Assembly: GCA_019115305.1 (NCBI GenBank)
Contig: DXDW01000028.1
Location: 1 to 35,890 of the forward strand
Source of the DNA: Candidatus Anaerofilum excrementigallinarum
Lineage (GTDB): Bacteria; Bacillota; Clostridia; Oscillospirales; Ruminococcaceae
Reading direction: 5' to 3'
Length of the DNA stretch: 35,890 nt
Below the pieces are notes generated by a model. The model searched no databases. It was not told where the DNA came from and saw nothing but the letters and a program-made list of their open reading frames with translations. A program made the translations under genes and the position numbers. This document shows positions 16,372 through 25,040 of the stretch, in pieces (the first letter of the stretch is position 1; every line of letters begins with the position of its first letter).

Positions 16372-17718
16372 TCAGTTCTCTTTTTGGTGCAGTTCCAAAG
16401 CGGCCCGGAGCAACGCTTCCTTCTGGTTGGGCAGCTGTTCCGCCAGCACCTGTTCCAGCAGCTTTTGCAGCAGCCGTCCCACCTGGGGCCCCTGGGGAAT
16501 ACCGGCGGTCAGCAGATCGCCGCCCTTTACCGCCAGATCCTTGAGGGAAAAGCAGGCGTCCCCGGCCAGAAGTTCGCCCAGGATTTCTTCCGCCTGGTCC
16601 AGAATGGCCAGCCGCTGGGCCAGCACATGGGCGGTTTTGGCCAGGGCGTCGGCCCGGTGGATGGCCAGCAGCCGCCGCAGCTGGACCTCTCCCAGCTTGT
16701 TCAGCCACCGGCGGATGGCCGGCCGGGTGGCCTGGATGGGGGTGTCGTGGAGTTCCACCAGACGGCAGACCTCTTTTGTCAGCCGGGCGGGAGCATGGAG
16801 CCGTTCCAGCAGGGGGCCGGCCATATCCCGGCTGCGGCTGGCGTGGCCGTAAAAGTGGCCTACCCCGTCCTCCATAAAAAAGCTGGCGGGCTTGCCCATG
16901 TCGTGGAGCAGCAAAGCAAGCCGCACCACCGGGTCGCCGCCGCCGTTTGCCACCGCCCGGGCGGTGTGCCGCCAGACGTCCAGACAGTGGTAGGGGTTGT
17001 GCTGCTCAAAGCCCGCCATGGGGGCCAGTTCCGGCAGAAGCACGAAAAATACGTCGGCGTACTCGTTGAGTACCTGTTCCACCTGATCCCCGGCCAGCAG
17101 CCGCCACAGTTCCGCAAAGCAGCGCTCCGCCGACACCCGGGCCAGCCGGTGTTTTTCGGCGTGGAGACCCCGGGCGCATTCCTCGTCGGGAACCAGACCC
17201 CGGCAGGAATAAAACCGCAGCCCCCGCAGAATCCGCAGCCCGTCCTCGGCAAACCGCACTTCCGGCTGGCCCACACACCGCAGCCGCCCGGCGGTCAGGT
17301 CTTCTTGGCCGCCGAAGGGGTCCTGCAGCCCCTGCCAGGGGTTCCAGGCCATGGCGTTGACGGTGAAATCCCGCCGTGCCAGGTCCTCTTCCAGCCGGGA
17401 CGTAAAGGACACCCCATCGGGACGGCGGCCGTCGGAATAGCCCTGTTCCACCCGGAAGGTGGTCACCTCGCAGGGGCCGCTTTCCAGCAGCAAGGTCACG
17501 GTGCCGTATTCGATGCCGGGCAGCGCCTGGGGAATGTCGGCAAATACCCGGCAGATCTCCTGGGGCGGGGCGCTGGTGCAGATGTCCCAGTCGTGGGGGA
17601 CAAGCCCCGCCAGGCTGTCCCGGACGCAGCCTCCCACCACAAAGGCATCGTGGCCGGCCCGGTGCAGCCGGTCCAGGGTAAAGGCGGGCCCGGCGGGCAG
17701 AGAGAGGAAAATAGACAT
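16372..17718 (-). CDS. cca: CCA tRNA nucleotidyltransferase with HD domain
   Basis: 448-residue class II tRNA nucleotidyltransferase, which adds or repairs the 3'-CCA end of tRNAs. The N-terminal head has GGCVRDSL and the metal-binding HDWDICTSA, then RRDFTVNAMAWNP and the RFAEDGLRILRGLRF motif of the neck. A C-terminal HD domain is present (NPYHCLDVWRHT, ALLLHDMGKP, GHFYGHA), as in many bacterial CCA enzymes; poly(A)-adding activity is less likely but not excluded. The 723-residue track ORF reads on into the upstream gene in the wrong frame. ATG 17718 has AAGGAG 6 bases upstream and gives MSIFLSLP. It lies 14 bases after a hydroxyacid dehydrogenase and is probably co-transcribed. Confidence 0.93.
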   Translation of the reverse strand: MSIFLSLPAGPAFTLDRLHRAGHDAFVVGGCVRDSLAGLVPHDWDICTSAPPQEICRVFADIPQALPGIEYGTVTLLLESGPCEVTTFRVEQGYSDGRRPDGVSFTSRLEEDLARRDFTVNAMAWNPWQGLQDPFGGQEDLTAGRLRCVGQPEVRFAEDGLRILRGLRFYSCRGLVPDEECARGLHAEKHRLARVSAERCFAELWRLLAGDQVEQVLNEYADVFFVLLPELAPMAGFEQHNPYHCLDVWRHTARAVANGGGDPVVRLALLLHDMGKPASFFMEDGVGHFYGHASRSRDMAGPLLERLHAPARLTKEVCRLVELHDTPIQATRPAIRRWLNKLGEVQLRRLLAIHRADALAKTAHVLAQRLAILDQAEEILGELLAGDACFSLKDLAVKGGDLLTAGIPQGPQVGRLLQKLLEQVLAEQLPNQKEALLRAALELHQKEN

Positions 17719-17732
17719 GGTTTTCTCCTTGC

Positions 17733-18701
17733 TTACAGGCACAAAGGACCGTTTACGAGATTTTCCGGCTTTCCGGCCAGAAAGCCCCGGAGATTGGCCT
17801 CCATAATGGCGGTGAGCCGGGCCAGGGATTCGGGGCTGGTCCAGCCCATGTGGGGGGTGAGCAGCACCGAGGGGTGGCGGCGCAGGGGAGAGTCGGCGGC
17901 GGGGGGCTCCACGTCGGCCACGTCGGAGCCGTAGAAGGCCACCCGGCCGCTGTCCAGAGCTTCCAGCAGGGCGGCGTGGTCCACCAGCGCGCCTCGGGCG
18001 GTGTTCACCAGCACCACCCCGGGCCGGCAGAGGGCCAGAGTTTCCCGGCGGATGATGTGGCGGGTGGCGTCGGTGGCGGGGCAGTGGAGGGAAATGGCGT
18101 GGCTTTCGGCCAGCAGGGTTTCCAGGGACACGAACCGCACTCCGTCGGCGTCGGGGCGGGTGGTGCGGGTGTGTACCAGCACCTGCATATCCAGAGCCGC
18201 GGCCACCCGGGCCACCTGGCGGCCGATGGCCCCATAGCCCACAATGCCCAAAGTCTTGCCCGCCAGCTCGATACCGGGCCGGGCGGAAAGCTCGGCGGGC
18301 AGGTCCAGCTGCCAGCGGCCGGCCCGTACCGACTGGTCGTAATCCCGCAGCCGCTGGCAGCCGGCCAGCAGCAAGGTCACGGCCAGCTGGGCCACGCTGG
18401 GGGTGGAGTAGCCGGGCACATTGCAGACGGCTACACCCCGGCGGCGGCAGGCTTCCACGTCCAGAGAGTCGGTGCCGGTGGCGGTGACTCCCACCCACCG
18501 CAGGTTGGGGCAGGCATCCAGCACCGGGCCGTCGATGCAGCATTTGTTCACGATCACCAGTTCCGCGTCCCCGATGCGGGCGGCGATCTGGTCATACGGG
18601 GTGCGGGGGTAGTAGTCCACCTCGTCGGCCAGTGCGGCCAGGCCGGACCAGTCCAGATCTCCTTCCCGCAGAGCGTAACTTTCCAGGATCACAAGCTTCA
18701 T
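17733..18701 (-). CDS. D-2-hydroxyacid dehydrogenase (glycerate/hydroxypyruvate type)
   Basis: 322-residue NAD(P)-dependent dehydrogenase of the D-isomer 2-hydroxyacid family. The Rossmann motif is TLGIVGYGAIGRQVA (about residues 145-160). The catalytic Arg is in VNTARGALVD, the Glu in DVADVEPP and the His in TPHMGWTS. The opening MKLVILESYALREGDLDW resembles glycerate/hydroxypyruvate reductases, so that substrate is my first guess; lactate or phosphoglycerate forms are less likely. The track ORF runs 121 residues further upstream, but ATG 18701 with AAAGGTG ahead gives the normal family start. It is the first gene of a two-gene unit with cca, with no obvious metabolic link. Confidence 0.92.
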   Translation of the reverse strand: MKLVILESYALREGDLDWSGLAALADEVDYYPRTPYDQIAARIGDAELVIVNKCCIDGPVLDACPNLRWVGVTATGTDSLDVEACRRRGVAVCNVPGYSTPSVAQLAVTLLLAGCQRLRDYDQSVRAGRWQLDLPAELSARPGIELAGKTLGIVGYGAIGRQVARVAAALDMQVLVHTRTTRPDADGVRFVSLETLLAESHAISLHCPATDATRHIIRRETLALCRPGVVLVNTARGALVDHAALLEALDSGRVAFYGSDVADVEPPAADSPLRRHPSVLLTPHMGWTSPESLARLTAIMEANLRGFLAGKPENLVNGPLCL

Positions 18702-18721
18702 GGCACAACACCTTTCTGATG

Positions 18722-18741
18722 AAAAGGGCCGCCGTGGGCCC
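18722..18741 (-). promoter_or_regulatory. Hairpin plus T-run in the dehydrogenase leader
   Basis: On the minus strand GGGCC and GGCCC enclose CACGGC and are followed by TTTTC, just before the ribosome site. It is a short terminator-like element and could be chance in GC-rich DNA. Confidence 0.35.
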
Positions 18742-18766
18742 AAGGATGGATTTTTTTGCGGGCAGA

Positions 18767-18775
18767 TGCTATAAT
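18767..18775 (+). promoter_or_regulatory. Extended -10 promoter for the small anchored protein
   Basis: TGCTATAAT is a perfect extended -10 element, about 60 bases before ATG 18835. The -35 position (TGGATT) is poor, as is usual for extended -10 promoters. Confidence 0.7.
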
Positions 18776-18834
18776 ATGGGCAGGCGGACGGCCCGCGGGA
18801 CGCCCGGCCATACGAAAAAATTGGGGATAAAGCT

Positions 18835-19338
18835 ATGAAAATGCCAAAAACATATCTTGCCAAAATTTTGCTGGGTGCGGTGCTGGTCTGCATCGCCGGA
18901 GGCATCAGCCTGCTGCTGAAGGACGCCCTGGACACCAAAAGTCCCACCTCGGCGGTTCCCATCCTGACGGTGGAAAGCAACGGCTCGCCCATCTCCCAGG
19001 ATTCCATCTGTACCGCCGAATACCAGTGGAATTTCTGGACCAGCGTGGAAAAGATGGTGAACAATTACAGCATCACCGATATAAAGGACGATATTCTCAC
19101 CACCAACGTGCTGCCCGGCATGGAGATGGAGCTGCATTTCAGCCGGGACCCGATCAGCGTTACCGTGAGCCGTGCAGTGTCCCTGAACAGCAACGAGTTC
19201 ACCGAGGTGGAGCCGGACAAAAACGGCTGCATTTACACGCCGCCGGTGGCCGGGACCTATATTTACCGGGTGGAGGCCAGCTTTGACCGGGGCTCGGTGA
19301 TGTATTATTTCGGCATTACAGTGATGGATATGTATTGA
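18835..19338 (+). CDS. Small membrane-anchored protein of unknown function
   Basis: 167 residues. A short basic start and one hydrophobic helix (about residues 8-28, AKILLGAVLVCIAGGISLLL) form an uncleaved signal anchor; no lipobox is seen. The remaining ~135 residues are polar, rich in predicted beta strands, and end with GTYIYRVEASFDRGSVMYYF, which resembles the last strands of an Ig-like or beta-sandwich domain. It therefore probably faces the cell exterior. I do not recognise a family. It has its own extended -10 promoter and its own terminator, so it is a single-gene unit. Confidence 0.75.
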   Translation: MKMPKTYLAKILLGAVLVCIAGGISLLLKDALDTKSPTSAVPILTVESNGSPISQDSICTAEYQWNFWTSVEKMVNNYSITDIKDDILTTNVLPGMEMELHFSRDPISVTVSRAVSLNSNEFTEVEPDKNGCIYTPPVAGTYIYRVEASFDRGSVMYYFGITVMDMY

Positions 19339-19346
19339 TCGGCCCG

Positions 19347-19386
19347 GCCGGCGCAGCGTTTTTTGGACGCGGCGCCGGCTGTTTTA
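19347..19386 (+). terminator. Terminator after the small anchored protein
   Basis: GCCGGCGC-A-GCGT pairs with ACGC-G-GCGCCGGC and runs into TGTTTTATT, 8 bases after the stop codon. Confidence 0.88.
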
Positions 19387-19401
19387 TTATAGCATACGCG
19401 G

Positions 19402-19430
19402 TTGAAAATCACAAAAGCCGGGGGTATAAT
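19402..19430 (+). promoter_or_regulatory. Consensus promoter of the aldo-keto reductase
   Basis: TTGAAA and TATAAT with a 17-base spacer, 43 bases before the start codon. Confidence 0.85.
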
Positions 19431-19473
19431 CAAAGGGAAAAAACACAAGCGTTGCAGAAGGAGAGCGAAGAAC

Positions 19474-20481
19474 ATGGAATACAGAATCCTGGGAAAAACC
19501 GGCCTGCGGGTCTCCCGCATCGGCTTTGGAGGAATCCCCATCCAGCGCATCGACGCCGAGGGGACCCGGGCCTTGATGCAGGCTCTGGTGGAAAAAGGAG
19601 TCAATTATATTGATACGGCCCGGGGCTACACCGTGAGCGAGGAGTATCTGGGCTATGGCCTGGAGGGTATCCGGGACAAGTTTGTGCTGGCCACCAAGTC
19701 CATGAGCCGGGACAAGGAATCCATGGCCCGGGACATCGAGATCAGTCTGGCCAATCTGCGCACCGATTACATCGATCTGTACCAGCTGCACAACCCCAAG
19801 CTGGAGGAGCTGGACGTCATCTTTTCGGAGAATGGTGCCATCCAGGCTTTGCGCCAGGCGAAAGCGGAAGGCAAGATCGGGCATATCGGCATCACGGCCC
19901 ACTCGGCGGCAGTGTTTGAAAAGGCCCTGGAATATGACGAGATCGAGACAGTGATGTTCCCCTACAACATTGTGGAGAGCCAGGGCGAGGAGCTGATTGC
20001 CCGGTGCCGGGAGAAGAATGTGGGATTCATCTGCATGAAGCCCCTGGCCGGCGGCGCCATCGAGGACGGCCGGCTGGCTCTGCGGTACATTCTGGCCAAC
20101 GACAATGTGACGGTGGCCATCCCCGGCATGGCGGAGGTGAAGGAGCTGGAGCAGAACCTGGCTGCGGCGGAGGATACCTCGTCTCTGACCGAGGAGGAGA
20201 AGGCGGCTTTTGAGAAGGTGCGGGCCGAGCTGGGGCAGAATTTCTGCCGCCGCTGCAACTACTGTGCCCCCTGTGCGGCGGGGATCAATATTCCCTCGGT
20301 ATTTTTGTTCCAGGGATATCTGCGCCGGTACGGTCTGGCGGGGTGGGCCCGGGAGCGGTACGCCACCTTGCCGGTGAAGGCTTCTGCCTGTGTGCAGTGC
20401 GGCGCCTGCGAGACCCGCTGCCCCTACCAGCTGCCCATCCGGCAGATGATGGCCGAAGCGGCCAAGGATTTCGGGGAATGA
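19474..20481 (+). CDS. Aldo-keto reductase with C-terminal 4Fe-4S ferredoxin-like domain
   Basis: 335-residue fusion enzyme. Residues 1-~250 are an aldo/keto reductase barrel: MEYRILGKTGLRVSRIGFGG at the start, NYIDTARGY with catalytic Asp and Tyr, the Lys of VLATKS, and the His of DLYQLHNP. Residues ~255-335 hold two cysteine groups, FCRRCNYCAPC and ACVQCGACETRCPYQLPI, typical of the iron-sulphur tail of anaerobe aldo-keto reductases. Electron input may come from ferredoxin as well as a nicotinamide cofactor (inference). The ATG follows AGAAGGAGAG; the track's earlier start lies between promoter and ribosome site and is rejected. Substrate unknown. Confidence 0.92.
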   Translation: MEYRILGKTGLRVSRIGFGGIPIQRIDAEGTRALMQALVEKGVNYIDTARGYTVSEEYLGYGLEGIRDKFVLATKSMSRDKESMARDIEISLANLRTDYIDLYQLHNPKLEELDVIFSENGAIQALRQAKAEGKIGHIGITAHSAAVFEKALEYDEIETVMFPYNIVESQGEELIARCREKNVGFICMKPLAGGAIEDGRLALRYILANDNVTVAIPGMAEVKELEQNLAAAEDTSSLTEEEKAAFEKVRAELGQNFCRRCNYCAPCAAGINIPSVFLFQGYLRRYGLAGWARERYATLPVKASACVQCGACETRCPYQLPIRQMMAEAAKDFGE

Positions 20482-20547
20482 GTTTTTGGGGCGCTGCCCC
20501 AAGCCCCGCCGCCTTTTGAAAAAGGCGGGCGAAAACTTTTGGACCCA

Positions 20548-20598
20548 ATAAAAACAGCCCCCGCCTGCGCATACCGCGCGGCGGGGGTTGTTTTTATT
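20548..20598. terminator. Bidirectional terminator between the reductase and SseB-like gene
   Basis: A long stem (ACAGCCCCCGCC with GGCGGGGGTTGT) has A-rich and T-rich flanks on opposite sides, so it can stop transcription from both convergent genes. The 60 bases before it hold a second GC hairpin (CCGCC...GGCGGG) without a good T-run. Confidence 0.9.
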
Positions 20599-20608
20599 GG
20601 GGTGGGGA

Positions 20609-21451
20609 TTAGCTGACCGGCAAAGTGAGGTCGGGCAGCTTATAGAACATTTTTTTGTAGAAGGGTTTGGCGTCCTTGGCGCCCTTTTTGCCCAGATCGG
20701 TGGTGATCAGGGACACGCCCATGGCCAGGCTGCCCAGATGGGGCTTGGCGGCCTCCTGCAGCTGCTGCAGGACTTGTTTGCGGCCTTCGTCCCCTTCCTT
20801 GAGATCCAGCACCAGCAGATAGTTCTTTTTGCCGTTGACGTACATCATCCGCAGAAAGGCTGCGTTGACCTCGGCGCTCTTTTTGCAGACGGCGGTGAGG
20901 GCGTTGATGAGATCATCGGGGGATTTGGTGGGGTCCTCGATCACCACCCGGTCGTTTTTGGTGATGGACCGGATATTCCGCAGCCGCTCCTTGCCCTGCT
21001 GCAGGTTAAGGACCAGGGATTTGGGAATGGTGACATTTTTGCTGAAAGGGTCGATGACCAGGCCCTCGGCGGGGCATTTTTCCTCACCCAGCAGCTTGGC
21101 GAACTGGTCGAAGGGGAGCATGACGATATCGCCCTTCTGGCGCTGGGGCCACTGGGCCAGACGCTCGGGGCTGGTGAAGCCCATAAAGTATTTCTGGCCC
21201 TCCTTATTGGTCAGCAGCTGAATGGCCATCTGGGTATCGGGCTGGGCGATGGGCCGGCCTGCTTCGTCCCGGGGCGGGGGAGGGGTCAAAGTGACGGGCA
21301 CGAGATACCGGGAAACCGCGGCAATGCCCAGCATTTTTTTGCGGTTTTCGGGGGTGTCCTCGGCCTGCAGGGTGTCGATGGCCTGCTGCAGCGGCAGATT
21401 GGCGTTGACCTTCTGCGGCTGGGCGGCCTGGGGCTGTTTGTTTTCTTCCAT
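20609..21451 (-). CDS. SseB-like protein
   Basis: 280-residue soluble protein. A flexible Gln/Pro/Ala-rich start (residues 1-18) leads into an SseB-like N-terminal domain: a helix, RYLVPVTL, a strand block with MAIQLLTNKEGQKYFMGFTSPERL, and FAKLLGEEKCPAEGLVIDPFSKNVTIPKSL. The C-terminal ~110 residues resemble the second SseB domain (MMYVNGKKNYLLVLDL). SseB proteins are linked with serine sensitivity in E. coli, but their biochemical role is not settled. It lies downstream of glyA, a serine enzyme gene, with est and rarA in between, which may or may not matter. GAGAGGA precedes ATG 21451. A 12-base tandem repeat lies just upstream. Confidence 0.78.
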   Translation of the reverse strand: MEENKQPQAAQPQKVNANLPLQQAIDTLQAEDTPENRKKMLGIAAVSRYLVPVTLTPPPPRDEAGRPIAQPDTQMAIQLLTNKEGQKYFMGFTSPERLAQWPQRQKGDIVMLPFDQFAKLLGEEKCPAEGLVIDPFSKNVTIPKSLVLNLQQGKERLRNIRSITKNDRVVIEDPTKSPDDLINALTAVCKKSAEVNAAFLRMMYVNGKKNYLLVLDLKEGDEGRKQVLQQLQEAAKPHLGSLAMGVSLITTDLGKKGAKDAKPFYKKMFYKLPDLTLPVS

Positions 21452-21480
21452 GGTTAAAGTCCTCTCTTTCCTTCCTCACG

Positions 21481-21528
21481 GTATTCCCCACGGGATTTTT
21501 CGCAGTATTTCCCGCGGTATTGGAAAAG
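21481..21528. repeat. Degenerate 12-base tandem repeat upstream of the SseB-like gene
   Basis: GTATT or GGATT recurs at 21481, 21493, 21505 and 21517, exactly 12 bases apart; units 1-3 resemble GTATTTCCCGCG and the fourth is only half kept. It fills the region where the promoter of the minus-strand gene should be. Confidence 0.6.
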
Positions 21529-21553
21529 GCGGCGGGGCTTTTTGTCAGCCGCC
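21524..21553 (-). terminator. Probable terminator of rarA
   Basis: On the minus strand GGCGGC (the last codons of rarA) pairs with GCCGCC and is followed by TTTT. The loop is 14 bases, so the call is moderate. Confidence 0.5.
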
Positions 21554-22813
21554 CTTTTTGATTTTTTCCCAGTAGGCCCGGGCGGCCTGCTCGGTTTTGT
21601 TGTCCCCGAAGCGGTAGTAGACCGCCCCGGCCAAAGAGTCGGGCAGGTATTGCTGGGCCACCCAGTGGTTGGGATAGTCGTGGGGGTATTTGTAGAACTG
21701 GCCTTTCACGGCGGCGTCCTCCCCGTCGAAGTGCTTGTTTTGCAGCCAGCGGGGGATGGGGCCGCCCCGGCCACGGCGCAGATCGGCGGTGGCGGCGTCG
21801 ATGGCCGCTTCGCCTCCGTTGGATTTGGGGGCGGTAGCCACCAGGATCACCGCGTCGGCCAGAGGAATGCGGGCTTCCGGCAGACCCAGCATATTGGCTG
21901 CGTCCACCGCCGCCTTGACGATGGGGATGATCTGGGGCCAGGCCAGACCCACGTCCTCACAGGCGCAGACCATCAGCCGCCGGCAGGCGCTGATCATGTC
22001 TCCGGCCTCCAGCAGCCGGGCCAGATAGTGCAGGGCGGCGTCGGGGTCGGAACCCCGCATGGATTTCTGAAAGCCCGACAGAATGTCGTAGTGGTCGTCT
22101 CCCTCCCGGTCATACCGGGGCCCCATGGCCTGGGTCACCTGCTGCACCATTTCCAAAGTGATGCGGCGGGCGCCGTTTTCCAGGGGCGCGGCGCTGGCCG
22201 CAAAGTCCAGACAGCCCAGGGCTTTGCGCATATCCCCGCCGCTGGTTTGGGCCAGCAGGTCCAGGCCGGCGGGGTCCATCTCCAGAGGGATGCCGTCCTC
22301 CTGGGCCAGCCGGGACAGGGCTTTTTCCAGTCCCTGGTGGATGTCCGCGGGCTGCAGCGCCTTGAATTCAAAGACGGTGCAGCGGCTGAGCAGGGCGTTG
22401 TAGATGTAAAAGGCGGGGTTTTCGGTGGTGGAGGCGATGAGGGTAACGCTGCCCTCCTCGATGCATTCCAGCAGGCTTTGCTGCTGTTTTTTGTTCAGAT
22501 ACTGGATCTCGTCCAGATAGAGCAGGACGCCCTTTTCAGTGCCGAAGGTGCCGATGTCGGCCAGTACTGTTTTGATGTCCCCGGTGGAGGCGGTGGTGCC
22601 GTTGAGCTTGTGCAGCCGCATACCGCTGTTTTCGGCGATGATGCGGGCCACCGTGGTTTTGCCCACCCCCGAGGGGCCGTAAAAGATCATGTTGGGAATG
22701 CGGCCCTGTTCAATGGCGGTGCGGAACACCTTGCCGGGGGCCAGCAGATGCTGCTGGCCGCACACCTCGGCCAGAGTGCGGGGGCGCAGGCGCTGGGCCA
22801 GTGGCTGGTTCAT
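21545..22813 (-). CDS. rarA: Replication-associated recombination protein A (AAA+ ATPase)
   Basis: 422-residue AAA+ clamp-loader-like ATPase of the RarA/MgsA/WRNIP1 family, which acts at stalled replication forks. The opening QPLAQRLRPRTLAEVCGQQH is diagnostic. Walker A is FYGPSGVGKTT, Walker B is LLYLDEIQYLNK, sensor 1 is IASTTENPAF, and the C-terminal tetramerisation part includes DPDAALHYLARLLEAGD and YPHDYPNHWVAQQYLP. ATG 22813 follows AAGGAG at good spacing. It is third in a run with glyA and an esterase gene (gaps 41 and 21 bases), probably one transcript. Confidence 0.95.
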   Translation of the reverse strand: MNQPLAQRLRPRTLAEVCGQQHLLAPGKVFRTAIEQGRIPNMIFYGPSGVGKTTVARIIAENSGMRLHKLNGTTASTGDIKTVLADIGTFGTEKGVLLYLDEIQYLNKKQQQSLLECIEEGSVTLIASTTENPAFYIYNALLSRCTVFEFKALQPADIHQGLEKALSRLAQEDGIPLEMDPAGLDLLAQTSGGDMRKALGCLDFAASAAPLENGARRITLEMVQQVTQAMGPRYDREGDDHYDILSGFQKSMRGSDPDAALHYLARLLEAGDMISACRRLMVCACEDVGLAWPQIIPIVKAAVDAANMLGLPEARIPLADAVILVATAPKSNGGEAAIDAATADLRRGRGGPIPRWLQNKHFDGEDAAVKGQFYKYPHDYPNHWVAQQYLPDSLAGAVYYRFGDNKTEQAARAYWEKIKKGG

Positions 22814-22834
22814 GGATATCTCCTTCCGGGGGGA

Positions 22835-23653
22835 TCAGGTGGCCGACCAGTCCCCCAGCTTTTTGGCCGCGTAGCCGGGATTGAAGAACAGGTCGATGGC
22901 GTGGACCAGGCTGCGGTCCCAGAAGTTCCACTCGTGGACGCCGTCCCATTCCATATAATGGTAGTCCAGGGGCAGGCTTTCGGCGTGGTGCTTGAACAGC
23001 AGGTTCTGGTTGTAGATGTAATAGGGTTCGATGTCCTGCCGACCGGCGGTGCAGAGGATGCGGGGCTGCTGCTCGGCGGGCAGCTGGCTCACCCTTTCGG
23101 CCAGGCGGTAAAGGTTGCGGTCCTCGGGCAGGACCAGGTCCGGGCCCAGCACCGGGCCAAAGGAAGCCCGGACCAGGGCGTTGTAGGGGGCGGCTTCCAG
23201 CATCATGGCCAGGTCCACCGCGCCGGAGAAGCTGGCGCAGGCGAAGTAGCGGTCGGGGTGGTTGAGCCCCAGCAGCAGTGCGCCGTAGCCCCCCATGGAC
23301 AGTCCGCAGATGGCGTTCTTTTCCCGCTCCTGGGGCAGCTTGACCATCTTGTTCAGCAAAGCGGGCATCTCCTGGGTCAGCCAGGTGTAGTAGGCGGGGC
23401 CGGCGGCCATGTCCATGTAAAAGGAGTTGGCCGCGTCGGGGATGATGAGCGCCAGGCCGTTGTCGGCGGCATACCGAAGGGCGGCCGACATATTCACCCA
23501 GTCGTCCCCGTCGTTGGTGTAGCCGTGGAGCAAAGTGATGACCCCTTTTACCTCATTGCCCACCTCGGCGGGCAGGTCGCAGGGGTAATACAGGCGCACG
23601 GTGGTGGTGGAGGCCAGAGCCTGGCTTTTGAGTTTCAGTGTAAAAAATGCCAT
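22835..23653 (-). CDS. Alpha/beta-hydrolase, tributyrin-esterase type
   Basis: 272-residue serine esterase of the EstA/tributyrin esterase and S-formylglutathione hydrolase group. The fold markers are LLHGYTNDGDDW (oxyanion region), the nucleophile elbow GLSMGGYGA, the Asp in TAGRQDIEP and the His in WDGVHEWNFW. There is no signal peptide, so it acts in the cytoplasm, most likely on short acyl esters. The track ORF begins 8 residues earlier; ATG 23653 has AGGAGG nine bases upstream and gives MAFFTLKLKS. It lies between glyA and rarA in a probable operon. Natural substrate unknown. Confidence 0.88.
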   Translation of the reverse strand: MAFFTLKLKSQALASTTTVRLYYPCDLPAEVGNEVKGVITLLHGYTNDGDDWVNMSAALRYAADNGLALIIPDAANSFYMDMAAGPAYYTWLTQEMPALLNKMVKLPQEREKNAICGLSMGGYGALLLGLNHPDRYFACASFSGAVDLAMMLEAAPYNALVRASFGPVLGPDLVLPEDRNLYRLAERVSQLPAEQQPRILCTAGRQDIEPYYIYNQNLLFKHHAESLPLDYHYMEWDGVHEWNFWDRSLVHAIDLFFNPGYAAKKLGDWSAT

Positions 23654-23694
23654 GACGGATTTCCTCCTAGCGCGCAAGGCGCAGACAGAAAAAA

Positions 23695-24948
23695 TTATTC
23701 GTACAGGGGGAACAGGGAGGTGAGGGTAGCCACACGCCGGGCCACGTCCTCCTTTTTGCCCTCAAAGTCAAAGATGCAGTCGGCGATGCAGTCGGCCACG
23801 ATCTTCATCTCGGCGGGACCAAAGCCCCGGGTGGTGACGGCAGGGGTGCCGATGCGCACGCCGCTGGTGATGAAGGGGCTGCGCTTTTCACCGGGAACGG
23901 TGTTTTTGTTGGCGGTGATGTGCACTTCGTCCAGATTGTGCTCCAGCTGCTTGCCGGTGACCTCCAGATCGGACAGGTCAATGAGCATCAGGTGATTGTC
24001 GGTGCCGCCGCTCACCAGTTTTACACCCCGCTCGGTGAGCCGGGCAGCCAGGGCCTGGGCGTTTTCCACCACAAGCCGGGCATACTGGGCGAAGTCGGGC
24101 CGCAGGGCCTCCCCGAAGCAGACGGCCTTGGCGGCGATGACGTGCTCCAGCGGGCCGCCCTGGGTGCCGGGGAAGATGGCCTTGTTGATCTTTTTGGCCA
24201 GTTCCTCGTCGTTGGTGAGGATCAGGCCGCCCCGGGGACCCCGGAGGGTCTTGTGGGTGGTGGTGGTCACCACGTCGGCGTAGGGCACGGGGTTCTGGTG
24301 GACGCCGCCGGCCACAAGACCGGCGATGTGGGCCATATCCACCATGAGCATGGCGCCCACCCCGTGGGCGATGGCGGCCAGACGTTCAAAGTCCAGCGCG
24401 CGGCAGTAGGCGGAAGCGCCGGCCACCAGCAGCTTGGGCTTTACTTCGGCGGCCTGTTTTTCCAGAGCGTCGTAGTCGAGAAAGCCCTGCTCGTTGACGC
24501 CGTAGGAAACAAAGTGGTAGTTTTTGCCGCTCATGTTCACCGGACTGCCGTGGGTGAGGTGGCCGCCCTGGGACAGATCCATGCCCATGACGGTGTCGCC
24601 CACTTCCAGCAGAGCAAAGTAGACGGCCAGATTGGCCTGGGCGCCGGAATGGGGCTGTACGTTGGCATATTTGGCGCCGAACAGCTTACAGGCCCGCTGG
24701 ATGGCCAGGTTTTCCACCTGATCCACATACTGGCAGCCGCCGTAGTAGCGCTTGCCGGGGTAGCCCTCGGCGTATTTGTTGGTGAGCACGCTGCCCATGG
24801 CGGCCATTACCGCGGGGCTGACGATGTTTTCCGAGGCGATCAGCTCGATGTTATCCCGCTGGCGCTGCAGCTCGCCCTGCATGGCGGCGGCCAGTTCGGG
24901 GTCCTGTCCGGCCACAAACCCGATGGTGTCCATCATATCCCGAAACAT
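23695..24948 (-). CDS. glyA: Serine hydroxymethyltransferase
   Basis: 417-residue PLP enzyme that interconverts serine and glycine with tetrahydrofolate, the main source of one-carbon units. Typical stretches are [62 protein letters not shown] and the PLP-lysine motif [16 protein letters not shown]. Length is normal. AAGGAG lies 10 bases before ATG 24948. It is the first gene of a likely glyA-esterase-rarA unit and has its own promoter, divergent from the endonuclease III gene. Confidence 0.97.
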   Translation of the reverse strand: MFRDMMDTIGFVAGQDPELAAAMQGELQRQRDNIELIASENIVSPAVMAAMGSVLTNKYAEGYPGKRYYGGCQYVDQVENLAIQRACKLFGAKYANVQPHSGAQANLAVYFALLEVGDTVMGMDLSQGGHLTHGSPVNMSGKNYHFVSYGVNEQGFLDYDALEKQAAEVKPKLLVAGASAYCRALDFERLAAIAHGVGAMLMVDMAHIAGLVAGGVHQNPVPYADVVTTTTHKTLRGPRGGLILTNDEELAKKINKAIFPGTQGGPLEHVIAAKAVCFGEALRPDFAQYARLVVENAQALAARLTERGVKLVSGGTDNHLMLIDLSDLEVTGKQLEHNLDEVHITANKNTVPGEKRSPFITSGVRIGTPAVTTRGFGPAEMKIVADCIADCIFDFEGKKEDVARRVATLTSLFPLYE

Positions 24949-25040
24949 AAATATCCCACTCCTTTTTTGTGCTGGTGTTTATGCAGCTTTTTTGTGCGGC
25001 GCTTTTTGGCGTCCTGACGCGGCCCGCAGAGATTGCTTTT

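Noticed and set aside
16372-18543. 723-residue ORF extending cca upstream
   Set aside because: The extension is an out-of-frame reading of the dehydrogenase; the ATG at 17718 has an ideal ribosome site.
21542-23995. 817-residue plus-strand ORF opposite rarA, the esterase and glyA
   Set aside because: It crosses three real genes on the other strand and shows only shadow composition.
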